From an uncultured Alphaproteobacteria bacterium (lineage in GTDB: Bacteria; Pseudomonadota; Alphaproteobacteria; HIMB59): a stretch of 42,838 nt of DNA. The stretch covers positions 1 to 42,838 of the forward strand of contig CABYQR010000009.1 in the NCBI GenBank assembly GCA_902521155.1, given 5' to 3'. This document shows, piece by piece, positions 9,666-19,343 of the stretch. The number at the start of each line of letters is the position of its first letter. The stretch's first letter is position 1. The translations under genes and the position numbers were made by a program. The notes beneath the pieces were generated by a model. That model ran no database searches and was not told where the DNA came from. It saw only the letters and a program-made list of their open reading frames with translations.

Positions 9666-10406
9666 TTATTCAATATAAATTTTTGGAGTTGGTAGGTTTT
9701 GTACAAAATCTTCTTCTATTTGCGAATTTCTATTTTGATAATATATAGATTTAATCATTTCATAACGGTCTGTTGAAATTTCTCTTATCTGATCTATTTG
9801 ATCATCTACTTCTGCTCTTGCATTCAAACCATCGCCAATGGATAAGTATGTTCTATTAGGAATATTATTTGATATTGGATCTACAAAATATTCAACAACA
9901 TCCCCACTTAAATCTCTAAAGTTACTTGGTCCAATAATTGGAACTATGATATAAGGACCACTAGATACTCCACTTTTTGCTAATGTTAAACCAATATCTG
10001 TTTCATTTTTGACCATACCCATCCTAGATGCTAGGTCAAATGTGCCTAACGAGCTCATAGAATTAACTGTAAATCTTCCAGCAGAGTTAATTGATTTCAT
10101 AAACTCTCCTTGAAATATAAATGATATGGCTCTTATCGGTTCTTTAAGATTGCTAAAAAAATTTGAAACTCCTTTTTCTACTGGATCTGGGGCTATAAAT
10201 TTATATGTTTTGATAACTGGTCTAATTGCATAATCGTCAATAAAAAAATTTAGTCCCAATATTACTCTATTAACAGGCTCTAAAGGATCGTAGATCTCAT
10301 CATAAGTAATATTAGGTACAATTGTATCTTCTTCAGAATTAACAATTTCTACTATAGAAAAGAATAGTAAAAATTGCAAAAGTATAACTTTAAATAGCTT
10401 TTTCAT
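9666..10406 (-). CDS. mlaA: MlaA/VacJ family outer membrane lipid-asymmetry protein, no lipobox
   Basis: MlaA removes mislocalised phospholipid from the outer leaflet of the outer membrane and passes it to MlaC. The 246 residues hold the full VacJ domain: YDPLEPVNRVILGLN near 39-53, AIRPVIKTYKFIAPDPVEKG, and the late SGPYIIVPIIGPSNFRDLSG. Residues 1-24 form a signal peptide (KKLFKVILLQFLLFFSIVEI, then VNS). Unlike the E. coli protein there is no Cys at the cleavage site, so it is probably a soluble-exported or otherwise anchored form, not a lipoprotein. It is divergent from uvrD with only 36 bp between start codons, and mlaC follows in the same operon. Confidence 0.94.
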   Translation of the reverse strand: MKKLFKVILLQFLLFFSIVEIVNSEEDTIVPNITYDEIYDPLEPVNRVILGLNFFIDDYAIRPVIKTYKFIAPDPVEKGVSNFFSNLKEPIRAISFIFQGEFMKSINSAGRFTVNSMSSLGTFDLASRMGMVKNETDIGLTLAKSGVSSGPYIIVPIIGPSNFRDLSGDVVEYFVDPISNNIPNRTYLSIGDGLNARAEVDDQIDQIREISTDRYEMIKSIYYQNRNSQIEEDFVQNLPTPKIYIE

Positions 10407-10442
10407 TACGTAAGATTATGATTCTAATTATACAATCAATTT

Positions 10443-12461
10443 ATGGATCTTCATTTATTAAATAAAGAACAAAAATTAGCAGTCGAACATCAAAATGGAC
10501 CATTGTTAGTATTATCGGGCGCAGGAACAGGTAAAACAAGGGTTTTAACCTCAAGATTTGTTTTTATTGTTAAAAATTTAAAGATAGATTTTAATAGAAT
10601 AATAGCCGTAACATTTACAAATAAAGCAGCAAACGAAATAAAAGAAAGAGTCAATAAAGAATTACAACATAACATTGACTCTCCTTGGATTGGAACTTTT
10701 CATTCTATTTTTGCTAAATTCCTTCGAAAACATTCACAGCTTGTAAAACTAAAATATAATTTCAATATACTTGATGTCGATGATCAAAAAAAACTTTTAA
10801 AACAAGTAATAGAATTTTGCAAGATTAATAATGATATTAATGAAAGCATCTATCTCAATGAAATACAAAACCTAAAGGATCAAAAAATTCTTCCTAACGA
10901 AAAATTAAAAATATCAAAATATTCGTCAATTGAATCATTGAGTGAAGTTTATGAATTATATCAAGAAAGATTATTAGAAATAAATGGCGTAGATTTTGGT
11001 GATATTTTACTCCACAGTTATCAGATACTTTCTAATAATGAGGAATTAAGAAATACCTATTTATCATACATAGATCATATTCTTATTGATGAGTTTCAAG
11101 ATACTAATTTAATACAATATGATTTAATCAAATTACTTCTAAATAATAAAAAAAACTTATTTTGTGTTGGTGACGACGACCAATCTATTTATGCATGGAG
11201 AGGTGCTAAGATAGAAAATATTATTAACTTTCCTAATGAGTTTGCTTGTCCAGTTGTTCGTTTAACTAAAAATTACAGATCCAATAGTGCTATTCTTGAA
11301 GCAGCATCGAGCATTATTAGTAATAATAAAAACAGATTAGGTAAAGAATTGATAAGTTTTAATAACAAAATCCCTGATCAAAAAATAAATTTGAAATCTT
11401 TTTATTCTCAAGAAGAAGAATCTTTATGGGTAGCTGATAGCATATCTAGAAAATTTAATGAAAATAATACTTTTGGAGTTTTGGTAAGATTAACAGCTCA
11501 AATGAGAAGTATTGAGGATAAATTTATCAAATTTGCATTACCTTATGAGATAGTTGGTGGTCCTCGTTTTTTTGAAAGAAAAGAAATAAAAGATGTTCTT
11601 TCATACCTAAAATTGGCCAATAGTAACGAAGATGATCTCGCCTTTGAAAGAATAATTAATCTACCAAGAAGAGGAATAGGAGAACAGTCACTTAAGATTA
11701 TAATTGATAATGCTAGATCAAATAGAATATCTTTTATAAAAAGTCTAGAAGTGTTAATTGATGGAAATAAATTATCACCTTCTTTAATTTCTAAGACTAA
11801 ACCTTTTTTAGATATTATAAAAAAAACAAAAGATTTAATAAATAAAACTTCATTAGAGGATTTAGGAATTTTTGTTATTGAAGAATCTGGATATTTAAAA
11901 ATGTTAGAGAATGAAAAGAATAGATTAAAAAAAATAGAAAATGAATCTAAGATTGATAACTTAAAAGAACTAGTTAATGCCCTTGCTGAATTTGAAAACT
12001 TAGATGAATTTTTAGAACATGTTGGATTAGTAAATGAAAATCAAAAAAAAATTCATAACAATTCAATCAAATTAATGACACTTCATGCTGCGAAAGGTTT
12101 AGAATTCGATCATGTTTATTTACCTGGATGGGAAGAGGGAGTATTCCCTAGCTCTAGGGCCTTAGAACAAAATACTTCAAAATCATTAGAAGAAGAAAGA
12201 AGGCTGGCATATGTAGGCATAACAAGAGCCAAATACGATTTAAATTTAAGTTATGCCTCCTCAAGGTTTACATATGGTATTAACAATTATTCATTACCAT
12301 CAAGGTTTTTAAGTGAAATTAATAATATTGAAATAGAGAGTAACAATTTAATTAGTAACAAAAGTTCAGAAAGTAGAAATAAAATATCATTATCAAATAC
12401 CACAGCATTAACACCCGGAAAAAAAAGGATGATGGAATTTTTAAATAAACATAAAAAATGA
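10443..12461 (+). CDS. uvrD: UvrD/PcrA-type 3'-5' DNA helicase
   Basis: Superfamily 1A helicase for nucleotide excision and mismatch repair. The 672 residues include Walker A GAGTGKT at 26-32, the Ia motif VTFTNKAANEIKER, the Walker B motif DEFQDTN, GDDDQSIYAWRGA (motif III), NYRSN (motif IV), TLHAAKGLEFDHVYLPG (motif V) and EERRLAYVGITRA (motif VI). The C-terminal tail ends LNKHKK and is short. PcrA and UvrD cannot be told apart by motif, but UvrD is the usual name in Proteobacteria. The start is close to a TATACA hexamer at 10429-10434, only eight bases upstream of the ATG, which would give a nearly leaderless mRNA if it is the -10 box. pepP overlaps the stop (ATGA). Confidence 0.95.
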   Translation: MDLHLLNKEQKLAVEHQNGPLLVLSGAGTGKTRVLTSRFVFIVKNLKIDFNRIIAVTFTNKAANEIKERVNKELQHNIDSPWIGTFHSIFAKFLRKHSQLVKLKYNFNILDVDDQKKLLKQVIEFCKINNDINESIYLNEIQNLKDQKILPNEKLKISKYSSIESLSEVYELYQERLLEINGVDFGDILLHSYQILSNNEELRNTYLSYIDHILIDEFQDTNLIQYDLIKLLLNNKKNLFCVGDDDQSIYAWRGAKIENIINFPNEFACPVVRLTKNYRSNSAILEAASSIISNNKNRLGKELISFNNKIPDQKINLKSFYSQEEESLWVADSISRKFNENNTFGVLVRLTAQMRSIEDKFIKFALPYEIVGGPRFFERKEIKDVLSYLKLANSNEDDLAFERIINLPRRGIGEQSLKIIIDNARSNRISFIKSLEVLIDGNKLSPSLISKTKPFLDIIKKTKDLINKTSLEDLGIFVIEESGYLKMLENEKNRLKKIENESKIDNLKELVNALAEFENLDEFLEHVGLVNENQKKIHNNSIKLMTLHAAKGLEFDHVYLPGWEEGVFPSSRALEQNTSKSLEEERRLAYVGITRAKYDLNLSYASSRFTYGINNYSLPSRFLSEINNIEIESNNLISNKSSESRNKISLSNTTALTPGKKRMMEFLNKHKK

Positions 12462-14179
12462 ATAAAAAAATTAACTTAATTCAAAAATTTCTAACTAAAA
12501 ATAATTTCAGTTTCTATCTTGTTACAAATAGTGATATTCACCTTAATGAAAGTCCTAATTTAAAACAAAAAGATATTTTTAATTTAACAGGCTTTGATTG
12601 TAGTAATGGATATTTAATAATTTTAAGAAAAAAAATTTTATTTTTTACAGATTCTAGATATACCCTTGCTGCATTTAATTTTTTCAAAAAAAAAGGTGAA
12701 GTCTTTGATTTAAAAAATCAATCAATAGCTGATTATCTTAAGAATTATTTTTCAAATACAAAGGGCTTGATTGATCCAAAATTAATTTCAATACAAGATA
12801 TTATAAATCTTCAAAATAGATTAGATGAATCTAGTATCAAAATTATACCTCATTATAAGTATATTTTTTCTAAAAACTATTTACCAAATTTTGAAATTTC
12901 TTATCCTTTTAGTCTCCCTAAATACTGTATACCAAAAAAATACACAGAAAATATTATATGGGTAAAGGCAAGTTTAAAATCTGAAGGTATTATAATCTGG
13001 AATAATTCCCATGTCGCTTATTTATTAAATATTAGATCATTTGAAATTCAAAATTCTACTAAACCCTTTGCTGGTTTATTTATTCCAAAAAAAGATATTA
13101 AACCAATAATAATATCTGATAACAAATATTTAAAAAAAATAGATAAGTTAATTAATAACTTTGTTCTTATGTCACAAAAACAATTTATAAGTTATATCTC
13201 CAAATCTAAAATCAATTCTATAGAAACAAATTATATGTATTCCAATTATGATATTTATTTGTTACTTACTAAAAATACTTCAATAAAAGAAACTAAGATT
13301 GATATTGATAAAAAGATTTCTCAAAAAACTAAAGTGGAATTTTATAATATCAAATTATGCCATATACAAGATGGTATTGCTCTCACTAAGTTTATTCTCC
13401 AACCAAGAAATAATAAAATATTTAAAGACGAGTACTTGATTGCAGACAACCTATATCAATTAAGAAAACATGGTGTCAATTTTTTTAGAAATTCTTTTGA
13501 CTATATAAGTGCTTTAGACAAAAGTGCTGCGATTGTTCACTACAAACCATCAAAAGCTAACTCTCAAAAACTTTCTAATCAAAGCTTACTTTTAATTGAC
13601 TCAGGTGCTCATTATTTAGAGGGTACTACTGATGTAACTAGAGTTATCAAATTAAATAAGCTTAAGTTTAAAAATATCAAAACTTATTATACATATTTAC
13701 TTAAAAGTCTTATTCTTGTCGAGAACACTGTTTTCTCTAAAGGTATTACTGGACTTGATTTAGATTTATTTATTAGGAGTTACTTATCTGAATATAATAT
13801 TTCTTATGGTCATGGAACCGGCCATGGTGTTGGTTATTTCAATGATGTACATGAAAAATATCCTATTTTGTCTCCTAATTCTAAACAAATTATCCTTAAC
13901 AATAATTTATTTTCTATAGAACCCGGTATCTATATTAATAATAAATTTGGTCTAAGATTAGAAAATTTATACTTTGCTAAAATTCTAAATAATAATGTTA
14001 AATTGATTAATGTTACTCTTGTTCCCTATGACTTATCACTCATAAATTGGAAACTTATAACAAAGAAAGAAAAAAACTTTATAAAAAATTATCATACAAA
14101 AATATTTGAAAAAATTGAAATGTACTTAAGTCTTACTGATAGAAAAAAATATATGAAAACTTTAATTAATAAGATTTAA
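12458..14179 (+). CDS. pepP: Xaa-Pro aminopeptidase (M24B metallopeptidase)
   Basis: Cytosolic dinuclear metal aminopeptidase that cleaves the residue before an N-terminal proline. The 573 residues match the long three-domain form: two creatinase-like N-terminal domains (about 1-290) and a pita-bread catalytic domain. All five metal ligands can be seen: Asp381 (LIDSGAHY), Asp392 (GTTDVTR), His456 (GHGTGHGVGY), Glu488 (SIEPGIY) and Glu502 (GLRLENL). The N-terminal domains are lysine- and asparagine-rich and diverged, as expected from base composition. It is coupled to uvrD by a 4-bp overlap and overlaps the 3' end of convergent ligA by 18 bp. Confidence 0.94.
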   Translation: MNKKINLIQKFLTKNNFSFYLVTNSDIHLNESPNLKQKDIFNLTGFDCSNGYLIILRKKILFFTDSRYTLAAFNFFKKKGEVFDLKNQSIADYLKNYFSNTKGLIDPKLISIQDIINLQNRLDESSIKIIPHYKYIFSKNYLPNFEISYPFSLPKYCIPKKYTENIIWVKASLKSEGIIIWNNSHVAYLLNIRSFEIQNSTKPFAGLFIPKKDIKPIIISDNKYLKKIDKLINNFVLMSQKQFISYISKSKINSIETNYMYSNYDIYLLLTKNTSIKETKIDIDKKISQKTKVEFYNIKLCHIQDGIALTKFILQPRNNKIFKDEYLIADNLYQLRKHGVNFFRNSFDYISALDKSAAIVHYKPSKANSQKLSNQSLLLIDSGAHYLEGTTDVTRVIKLNKLKFKNIKTYYTYLLKSLILVENTVFSKGITGLDLDLFIRSYLSEYNISYGHGTGHGVGYFNDVHEKYPILSPNSKQIILNNNLFSIEPGIYINNKFGLRLENLYFAKILNNNVKLINVTLVPYDLSLINWKLITKKEKNFIKNYHTKIFEKIEMYLSLTDRKKYMKTLINKI

Positions 14180-16168
14180 AAATTCTTTTTCATTAAGAAT
14201 CTTAATGCCCATTTCTTTAGCCTTCTTCAATTTAGAACCTGCTTTTTCTCCAAAAATTAAGTAATTTAAATTTGAAGACACACTTGAAGATATTTTAAAA
14301 CCATTTTTTTTTGCTAATTCTTTAGCCCTATCTCTCGAAAGTGTATTGAGCGTACCAGTGAATAAAATTGTTTTGTTTTTTGAATCTTTTTTAACTTCTA
14401 TTTTTTTTATATTTAAAAAATCAATAATTTCAATTGCCTCTTTTTTATTCTTTTCATCTTTGAAAAAATTTATTAGTGAATTTACAGCTTTAATTCCTAA
14501 ACCATCTATATTAGATAAATCTGTTATTAAATTTTTAGAATTTATTAATTTTTTAAAAGTGTCTTTAGATTGAAAAAATTGAGCCAAAAGTTCTGAATTA
14601 TTTTCTCCTACATATCTCAATCCAAGCGAAAATATATAACGTGTTAAAGTGGTATTTTTAGATTCATTGATAGAGTTAATTAAATTTTTATAAGATTTTT
14701 CTCCATACCCTTCTAAACTAATAATTTTTATTGAGTGTTTTTCAATATGATATATATCGCTTTTACTATCTATAATTCCTAATTCTATAAATTTTTTGAT
14801 CTGCTTTTCACCCAGACCATCTATATTCATAGCTTTTTTGGATACATAATGTTTTAAATTCTCTCTTTTTTGAAATTGGCATTTATTTCCCCCATTACAT
14901 CTTTGAACAGTCTCATTTATACTTTTAATAATTAAAAATTCTTTGCAAGGACATAATTTAGGTACTTTATATTTTTTATTTATTTTTTCTCTTTTAGATA
15001 ATTCTACCTTTGAAACATAAGGAATTACATCCCCAGCTCTTTTTACCCAAACATAATCATTAATTCTTATGTCTTTTCTCTCTATCTCATCAAAGTTATG
15101 AAGTGTTGCATTTGATACAACCACCCCACCTATATTTATTGGATCAAGTCTTGCCACAGGAGTAATTGCACCTGTCCTTCCAACTTGTAAATCTATGTCT
15201 CTAACTTTAGATAAAGCTTTTTCTGAACTAAATTTTGCTGCTACAGCCCATCTTGGATATTTTGATGTATTCCCCAACATATTTTGAGTATTAATATCAT
15301 CAATTTTTATTACCATACCATCTATATCAAATCCAATTTCACTTCTATCTTTTTCAATTTTTTTTACATAATCATAAACATCAGATAGTTTTTTATATTT
15401 TTTGGAGAAGTTCGAAATTTTAAAATTATTTTTTTTGCAAAAAATTAAATATTTATTAAATGTTGAGAATTCATCATAATTAGAAACATATCCATAACTA
15501 TGAGGCATAAACTGTAATGGCCTATCTTTAGATACTTTACTATCAATCTGTCTTAAAGAGCCTGATGCAGCATTACGTGGGTTTGAAAATTTATTTTTAT
15601 CATCTAAAGAATTATTAAGAGATCTAAAATCTTTTTTTGATATAAAAACCTCACCTCGAATTTCAATTTTTTCTGATAAGCAGAATTTTAATGATTTAGG
15701 TATATCATCTATACCTAATATATTGTCCGTAATATCCTCACCAATAGTACCGTCACCTCTAGTAAGTGCTTTAATTAATTTCTTCTTTTCATATGTAAGT
15801 GACAGTGAAACACCATCAATCTTACAGTCAACTATAAAAGTGTGTTTATCTTCTTTATTTTTTAAGAAATTATTGGCTTTATTAAAAAAATCATCTAAAT
15901 CATCTAAATCGAAACTATTTGAAAGAGATAACATTGGTACTTTATGTTGCACTTTTTTAAATTTTGAAGAAGGTAGGGAGCCAATTCCAATATTATCAAA
16001 TTTTTTTAATAAAGAGTTTTTATTTATAATTTCTTCATATTTAATTTTGAGTTTATCAAATTCAGAGTCAGTAATATCTGGTTTTGAATTATAATAACTT
16101 TTATTATATTTTTTTATTTGATCTCTTAACTTTATAAATTGATCTTTAGTAGATATCTTATTTTTCAT
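14162..16168 (-). CDS. ligA: NAD-dependent DNA ligase
   Basis: Seals nicks at Okazaki fragments and in repair, using NAD+. The 668 residues carry the Ia domain (YYNSKPDITDSEFDKL), the adenylated Lys116 in KIDG, TRGDGTIGEDIT, and the nucleotidyl-transfer motifs RGEVFI and NPRNAASGSLRQ. An OB fold, a four-Cys zinc finger, helix-hairpin-helix repeats (MNIDGLGEKQI, IDGLGIKAV) and a C-terminal BRCT domain (about 595-668) follow. The zinc finger is odd: it reads CPC and not the usual CPxC, with the later two Cys at normal spacing. It overlaps recN by 11 bp upstream and pepP by 18 bp at its 3' end. bamD-recN-ligA is a known alphaproteobacterial run. Confidence 0.97.
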   Translation of the reverse strand: MKNKISTKDQFIKLRDQIKKYNKSYYNSKPDITDSEFDKLKIKYEEIINKNSLLKKFDNIGIGSLPSSKFKKVQHKVPMLSLSNSFDLDDLDDFFNKANNFLKNKEDKHTFIVDCKIDGVSLSLTYEKKKLIKALTRGDGTIGEDITDNILGIDDIPKSLKFCLSEKIEIRGEVFISKKDFRSLNNSLDDKNKFSNPRNAASGSLRQIDSKVSKDRPLQFMPHSYGYVSNYDEFSTFNKYLIFCKKNNFKISNFSKKYKKLSDVYDYVKKIEKDRSEIGFDIDGMVIKIDDINTQNMLGNTSKYPRWAVAAKFSSEKALSKVRDIDLQVGRTGAITPVARLDPINIGGVVVSNATLHNFDEIERKDIRINDYVWVKRAGDVIPYVSKVELSKREKINKKYKVPKLCPCKEFLIIKSINETVQRCNGGNKCQFQKRENLKHYVSKKAMNIDGLGEKQIKKFIELGIIDSKSDIYHIEKHSIKIISLEGYGEKSYKNLINSINESKNTTLTRYIFSLGLRYVGENNSELLAQFFQSKDTFKKLINSKNLITDLSNIDGLGIKAVNSLINFFKDEKNKKEAIEIIDFLNIKKIEVKKDSKNKTILFTGTLNTLSRDRAKELAKKNGFKISSSVSSNLNYLIFGEKAGSKLKKAKEMGIKILNEKEFLNLIN

Positions 16169-17807
16169 TCATTAAGTCTCTTGCTACTTTTTTTGACTCT
16201 TCAGTTATTTTAGATCCACTTATTAATGTTGCTATCTCATTGACTCTGCCATTTTCGTCTAAATTAGTAATAAAACTTTCCATATCATTTTTGTCTAATT
16301 TTTTTTCTATTTTCCAATGCTTATTAGCTTTTGAGGCAACTTGAGCTGAATGTGTAATGGCTATAATTTGATTATTTTTTGATAATTGTAATATTTTACC
16401 CGATACATTAGAGGCTATTTTACCACTTAATCCACTATCTACTTCATCAAATACTATTGTTAAATTCTTGTCATAAGTTGCAGATAAAGATTTAATTATT
16501 AATAAAAGTCTTGAAAGTTCTCCACCAGAAGCAACTTTTTTAATTGAATTAAATTCATTCTTTACATTAGTTCTAAACAAAACGTCTAATATGTCGTATC
16601 CCATAGAACTATAATTTTCCTCAATAGCTTCAGAAAATTTGAATAGTATTTCTCCTTGTTCAATATTTACAGATGGTAGTTCACTATTAATTTTATTTAA
16701 AATAATATCCGCATTCTTTTTTCTTGAAATAGATATTTTTTTTGCTTCAATCTTGTATATGGCAAGAAGGTCATTGTGCTTATTTTGTAATTTCTTTTTT
16801 TCATTTTCATAATTTTCTAATAATGATATTTCATCAATAATTTTGTCATTTAATTCATAAAGCTTCTCAGTCTCTACATCAAAAAATTTTGATAATTGTT
16901 GATATTGATAAATTCTTTCATCTATAAAATCAAAATCTGTCTCATCAAATTCATACTTTTCAAATTTAGTATCAATGTCGTTTAATAATTCATTTATTTC
17001 AATATAGTTGTTAGATAATCTATTTGAAATATCTTTGAAATCGTTGTCAATTTCAGATAATTTTATTAAGCTTTTATCAATATTTGACAAATTATCATTA
17101 TTATTAAAATTAGACATTGACTTTTTTAATTGATGAGAAATATCACTTATCTTTTTAAAATTTTTATTTAAGTTTCTTTGATTAACTAACGAAGTATATT
17201 CGTTCTTTTTAGGATTTAATAATTTAAATTTTTCTTGTTTGCTTTTAAGTATTTCTAGTTTTTCATTAATATTTTTTTCCTCTTTTAGAAAGTTATCAAG
17301 TTCATTTTTAATTATTTTTAAATTTTTATAAGAATGACTAATTGATGTTAGTTCAATTTTACTCAATTTATCTATAAAATTTAAAAAATATTTATTATCA
17401 AATAGCTCCTGTTGTTCATAGTTTTCCTGAAATTCAATTGTATTAATTAGAACTTTTTTTATGATCGATTGAGACACAATTTGCCCATTAAGTAAAATTT
17501 TTGATTTTTGAAGGTGATTAATCTGTCTTTCAACTATTAAATAATCATCTTCAATTTTTATGTCTAAATCTTTGAGATTTTGATTAATATTTGTGTCTCT
17601 ATCAAATACAGCTTTTATATTAGATATTTCACCATCATTAAGATTTAAATTTGAATTATTTTTTCCTCCGAGCGCTAATTTTAATCCATTAATAATTATT
17701 GATTTACCAGCTCCTGTTTCTCCTGTAAATGCATTAAAGCCTGAAATAAAATTAATGGAAATATTTTTTATTAATAAAAAATTTCTTATTTCTAATGATA
17801 ACAACAT
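16158..17807 (-). CDS. recN: DNA repair protein RecN (SMC-like ATPase)
   Basis: SMC-family ATPase that acts early in double-strand break repair. The 549 residues show Walker A GETGAGKS at 29-36 and an N-terminal lobe with DGEISNIKAVF. A long charged, helical coiled-coil middle (about 160-370) follows, then the signature VASGGELSRLLLIIKSL and Walker B TIVFDEVDSGLSG, with ITHSAQVASKANKHW near the end. It starts with ATG 5 bp after bamD ends and overlaps ligA by 11 bp, so the three genes form one operon. Confidence 0.96.
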   Translation of the reverse strand: MLLSLEIRNFLLIKNISINFISGFNAFTGETGAGKSIIINGLKLALGGKNNSNLNLNDGEISNIKAVFDRDTNINQNLKDLDIKIEDDYLIVERQINHLQKSKILLNGQIVSQSIIKKVLINTIEFQENYEQQELFDNKYFLNFIDKLSKIELTSISHSYKNLKIIKNELDNFLKEEKNINEKLEILKSKQEKFKLLNPKKNEYTSLVNQRNLNKNFKKISDISHQLKKSMSNFNNNDNLSNIDKSLIKLSEIDNDFKDISNRLSNNYIEINELLNDIDTKFEKYEFDETDFDFIDERIYQYQQLSKFFDVETEKLYELNDKIIDEISLLENYENEKKKLQNKHNDLLAIYKIEAKKISISRKKNADIILNKINSELPSVNIEQGEILFKFSEAIEENYSSMGYDILDVLFRTNVKNEFNSIKKVASGGELSRLLLIIKSLSATYDKNLTIVFDEVDSGLSGKIASNVSGKILQLSKNNQIIAITHSAQVASKANKHWKIEKKLDKNDMESFITNLDENGRVNEIATLISGSKITEESKKVARDLMNEK

Positions 17808-17812
17808 AGAAA

Positions 17813-18679
17813 CTAATCTATTTTTTGAATATCAAAATTTTTTTCTTTTTCAACATTGGTAAATAATCTTATTGGATTGAATTTATTAAACCAGTTTTTT
17901 TTATTTTTTTCTGTCTCTGTATCATTAATTAAATTGTAAGATTTTTCGTACCATTTACTTTTTGGGAAATTATATGCTAATATAGCAGCATATTCTTTAG
18001 CAATATCTATTTCATTTAAATATTTATATATCTTAGTTAAGTAGTATAAGGTTTCTTTAATAGATAAGCTTGAATTATGATTTTGAAATATATCTTTGAG
18101 ATAAATTAATGCCCCATAAAAATTATTCTTATCATAGTAAAATTTCGCAGTAGTTAGCTTATTTGCTGCTATGCTATTATCTAATATTATTAATTTAGTA
18201 ATTATATCTATCTCATACTTACTATTGGGATATGCATTAATTAAGAAGTTAAATTTATCGTAGGCTTCATAAGCATTTTTTTGACTATAATCTGGTTTTT
18301 TTATTAAAACATAATATGTCATAGCATCTAAATAGTTTGCATAGACAATATTTTTATTACCTGGATAATATTTTTTATAATTTTGAGCTATAGCTCTAGT
18401 TTTTTCATAATCTTTCTTAAGAAAATAAATATAAGCTGATAAAAGCATACCCTTGTTAGCATAAGAGCTGCTAGGAAATAACACATCAATTTTATCAAGC
18501 TCTCTTAGTGCTAAATCCAATTCATTGCTTAAAATAAAAGCATTAGACTTAGCAAATAATTCATAATCCTTAAGGTTATTATCTTCATAAAGATTTTGAT
18601 CTAATGCAAAATCAGTCGTATCATTAGAAGAACAAGATATAAAAAAAATGAAAAGAAAAGTTAGAATCAGTTTACGCAC
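17813..18679 (-). CDS. bamD: outer membrane assembly lipoprotein BamD
   Basis: Lipoprotein of the BAM complex that inserts beta-barrel proteins into the outer membrane. The 288 residues begin with a short signal peptide and lipobox FISC, so the lipidated Cys is residue 16. TPR-like helical repeats follow (for example LFPSSSYANKGMLLSAYIY, YYPGNKNIVYANYLDAMTYY, and LAYNFPKSKWYEKSYNLI near 233-250), as in the ComL/YfiO family. The start is GTG at 18677-18679, only two bases from the ATG of the divergent amidase, so the promoter must lie inside that gene. In many Alphaproteobacteria lpxC and ftsZ lie upstream of bamD; here they do not. Confidence 0.93.
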   Translation of the reverse strand: MRKLILTFLFIFFISCSSNDTTDFALDQNLYEDNNLKDYELFAKSNAFILSNELDLALRELDKIDVLFPSSSYANKGMLLSAYIYFLKKDYEKTRAIAQNYKKYYPGNKNIVYANYLDAMTYYVLIKKPDYSQKNAYEAYDKFNFLINAYPNSKYEIDIITKLIILDNSIAANKLTTAKFYYDKNNFYGALIYLKDIFQNHNSSLSIKETLYYLTKIYKYLNEIDIAKEYAAILAYNFPKSKWYEKSYNLINDTETEKNKKNWFNKFNPIRLFTNVEKEKNFDIQKID

Positions 18680-18681
18680 AG

Positions 18682-19326
18682 ATGAATTATAGCTTCAGAA
18701 AAAAAAATAAAAAAGTCAAATATATAGTTATCCATTACACAGGTATGATATGCTTTGATAGGGCTTTCTCTAAGTTAAATAATTTGAGCTCAGATGTTAG
18801 TTGTCACTATCTAATATCAAAATCAGGATTAATTTTTAATTTACTATGTCCAAGTTTTAAAGCTTGGCATGCAGGAAAATCACAATGGAAGAATTTAAAA
18901 AATTTAAATGATTATTCTGTGGGTATAGAATTAGAGAACAAAGGGCATGACCATGGATACAAAAATTTTTCAAGTAATCAATATTCTTCTTTAAAAGAAC
19001 TTATTGCTTTTTTAAACAAAAACTTTCGAATTCAACACCAAAATATTATCTTTCACTCTGATATATCTCCTAATAGAAAAAGAGATCCAGGTGAAAAATT
19101 TATAATTTATAAAGCAGGTATTAGTAGATTTAAAAATAATACCCCCTACAAGATAAAGTATTCAATTTTAGATTTACTTAAAATATATGGTTTTAGTGAT
19201 TTTTATTTAAAAAAATATAAATCTGATTGTATTATGGCTGTAAAAAGAACTTTAAACTACAGAGAAATAAATAATAAAATTGATAATAAGTTTAAATTAG
19301 ACTTTTATAATTTATTATTCAAATAA
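18682..19326 (+). CDS. N-acetylmuramoyl-L-alanine amidase, AmpD type (Amidase_2)
   Basis: Zinc amidase that splits the muramic acid-L-alanine bond of (anhydro)muropeptides. There is no signal peptide, so it is probably cytosolic and serves wall recycling, as AmpD does. The zinc ligands are visible: His18 (VIHYTG), His125 (IIFHSDISP) and Asp135 (KRDPGEKF), plus Glu83 in GIELEN. The first beta strand starts at residue 12, so the ATG at 18682 is the only workable start; an in-frame stop lies 33 bp upstream. The C-terminal 60 residues are a basic helical tail. An amidase before rnpB and mraZ is a common alphaproteobacterial order. AmiD-like activity cannot be excluded. Confidence 0.9.
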   Translation: MNYSFRKKNKKVKYIVIHYTGMICFDRAFSKLNNLSSDVSCHYLISKSGLIFNLLCPSFKAWHAGKSQWKNLKNLNDYSVGIELENKGHDHGYKNFSSNQYSSLKELIAFLNKNFRIQHQNIIFHSDISPNRKRDPGEKFIIYKAGISRFKNNTPYKIKYSILDLLKIYGFSDFYLKKYKSDCIMAVKRTLNYREINNKIDNKFKLDFYNLLFK

Positions 19327-19343
19327 ATTTATATATATTAATT

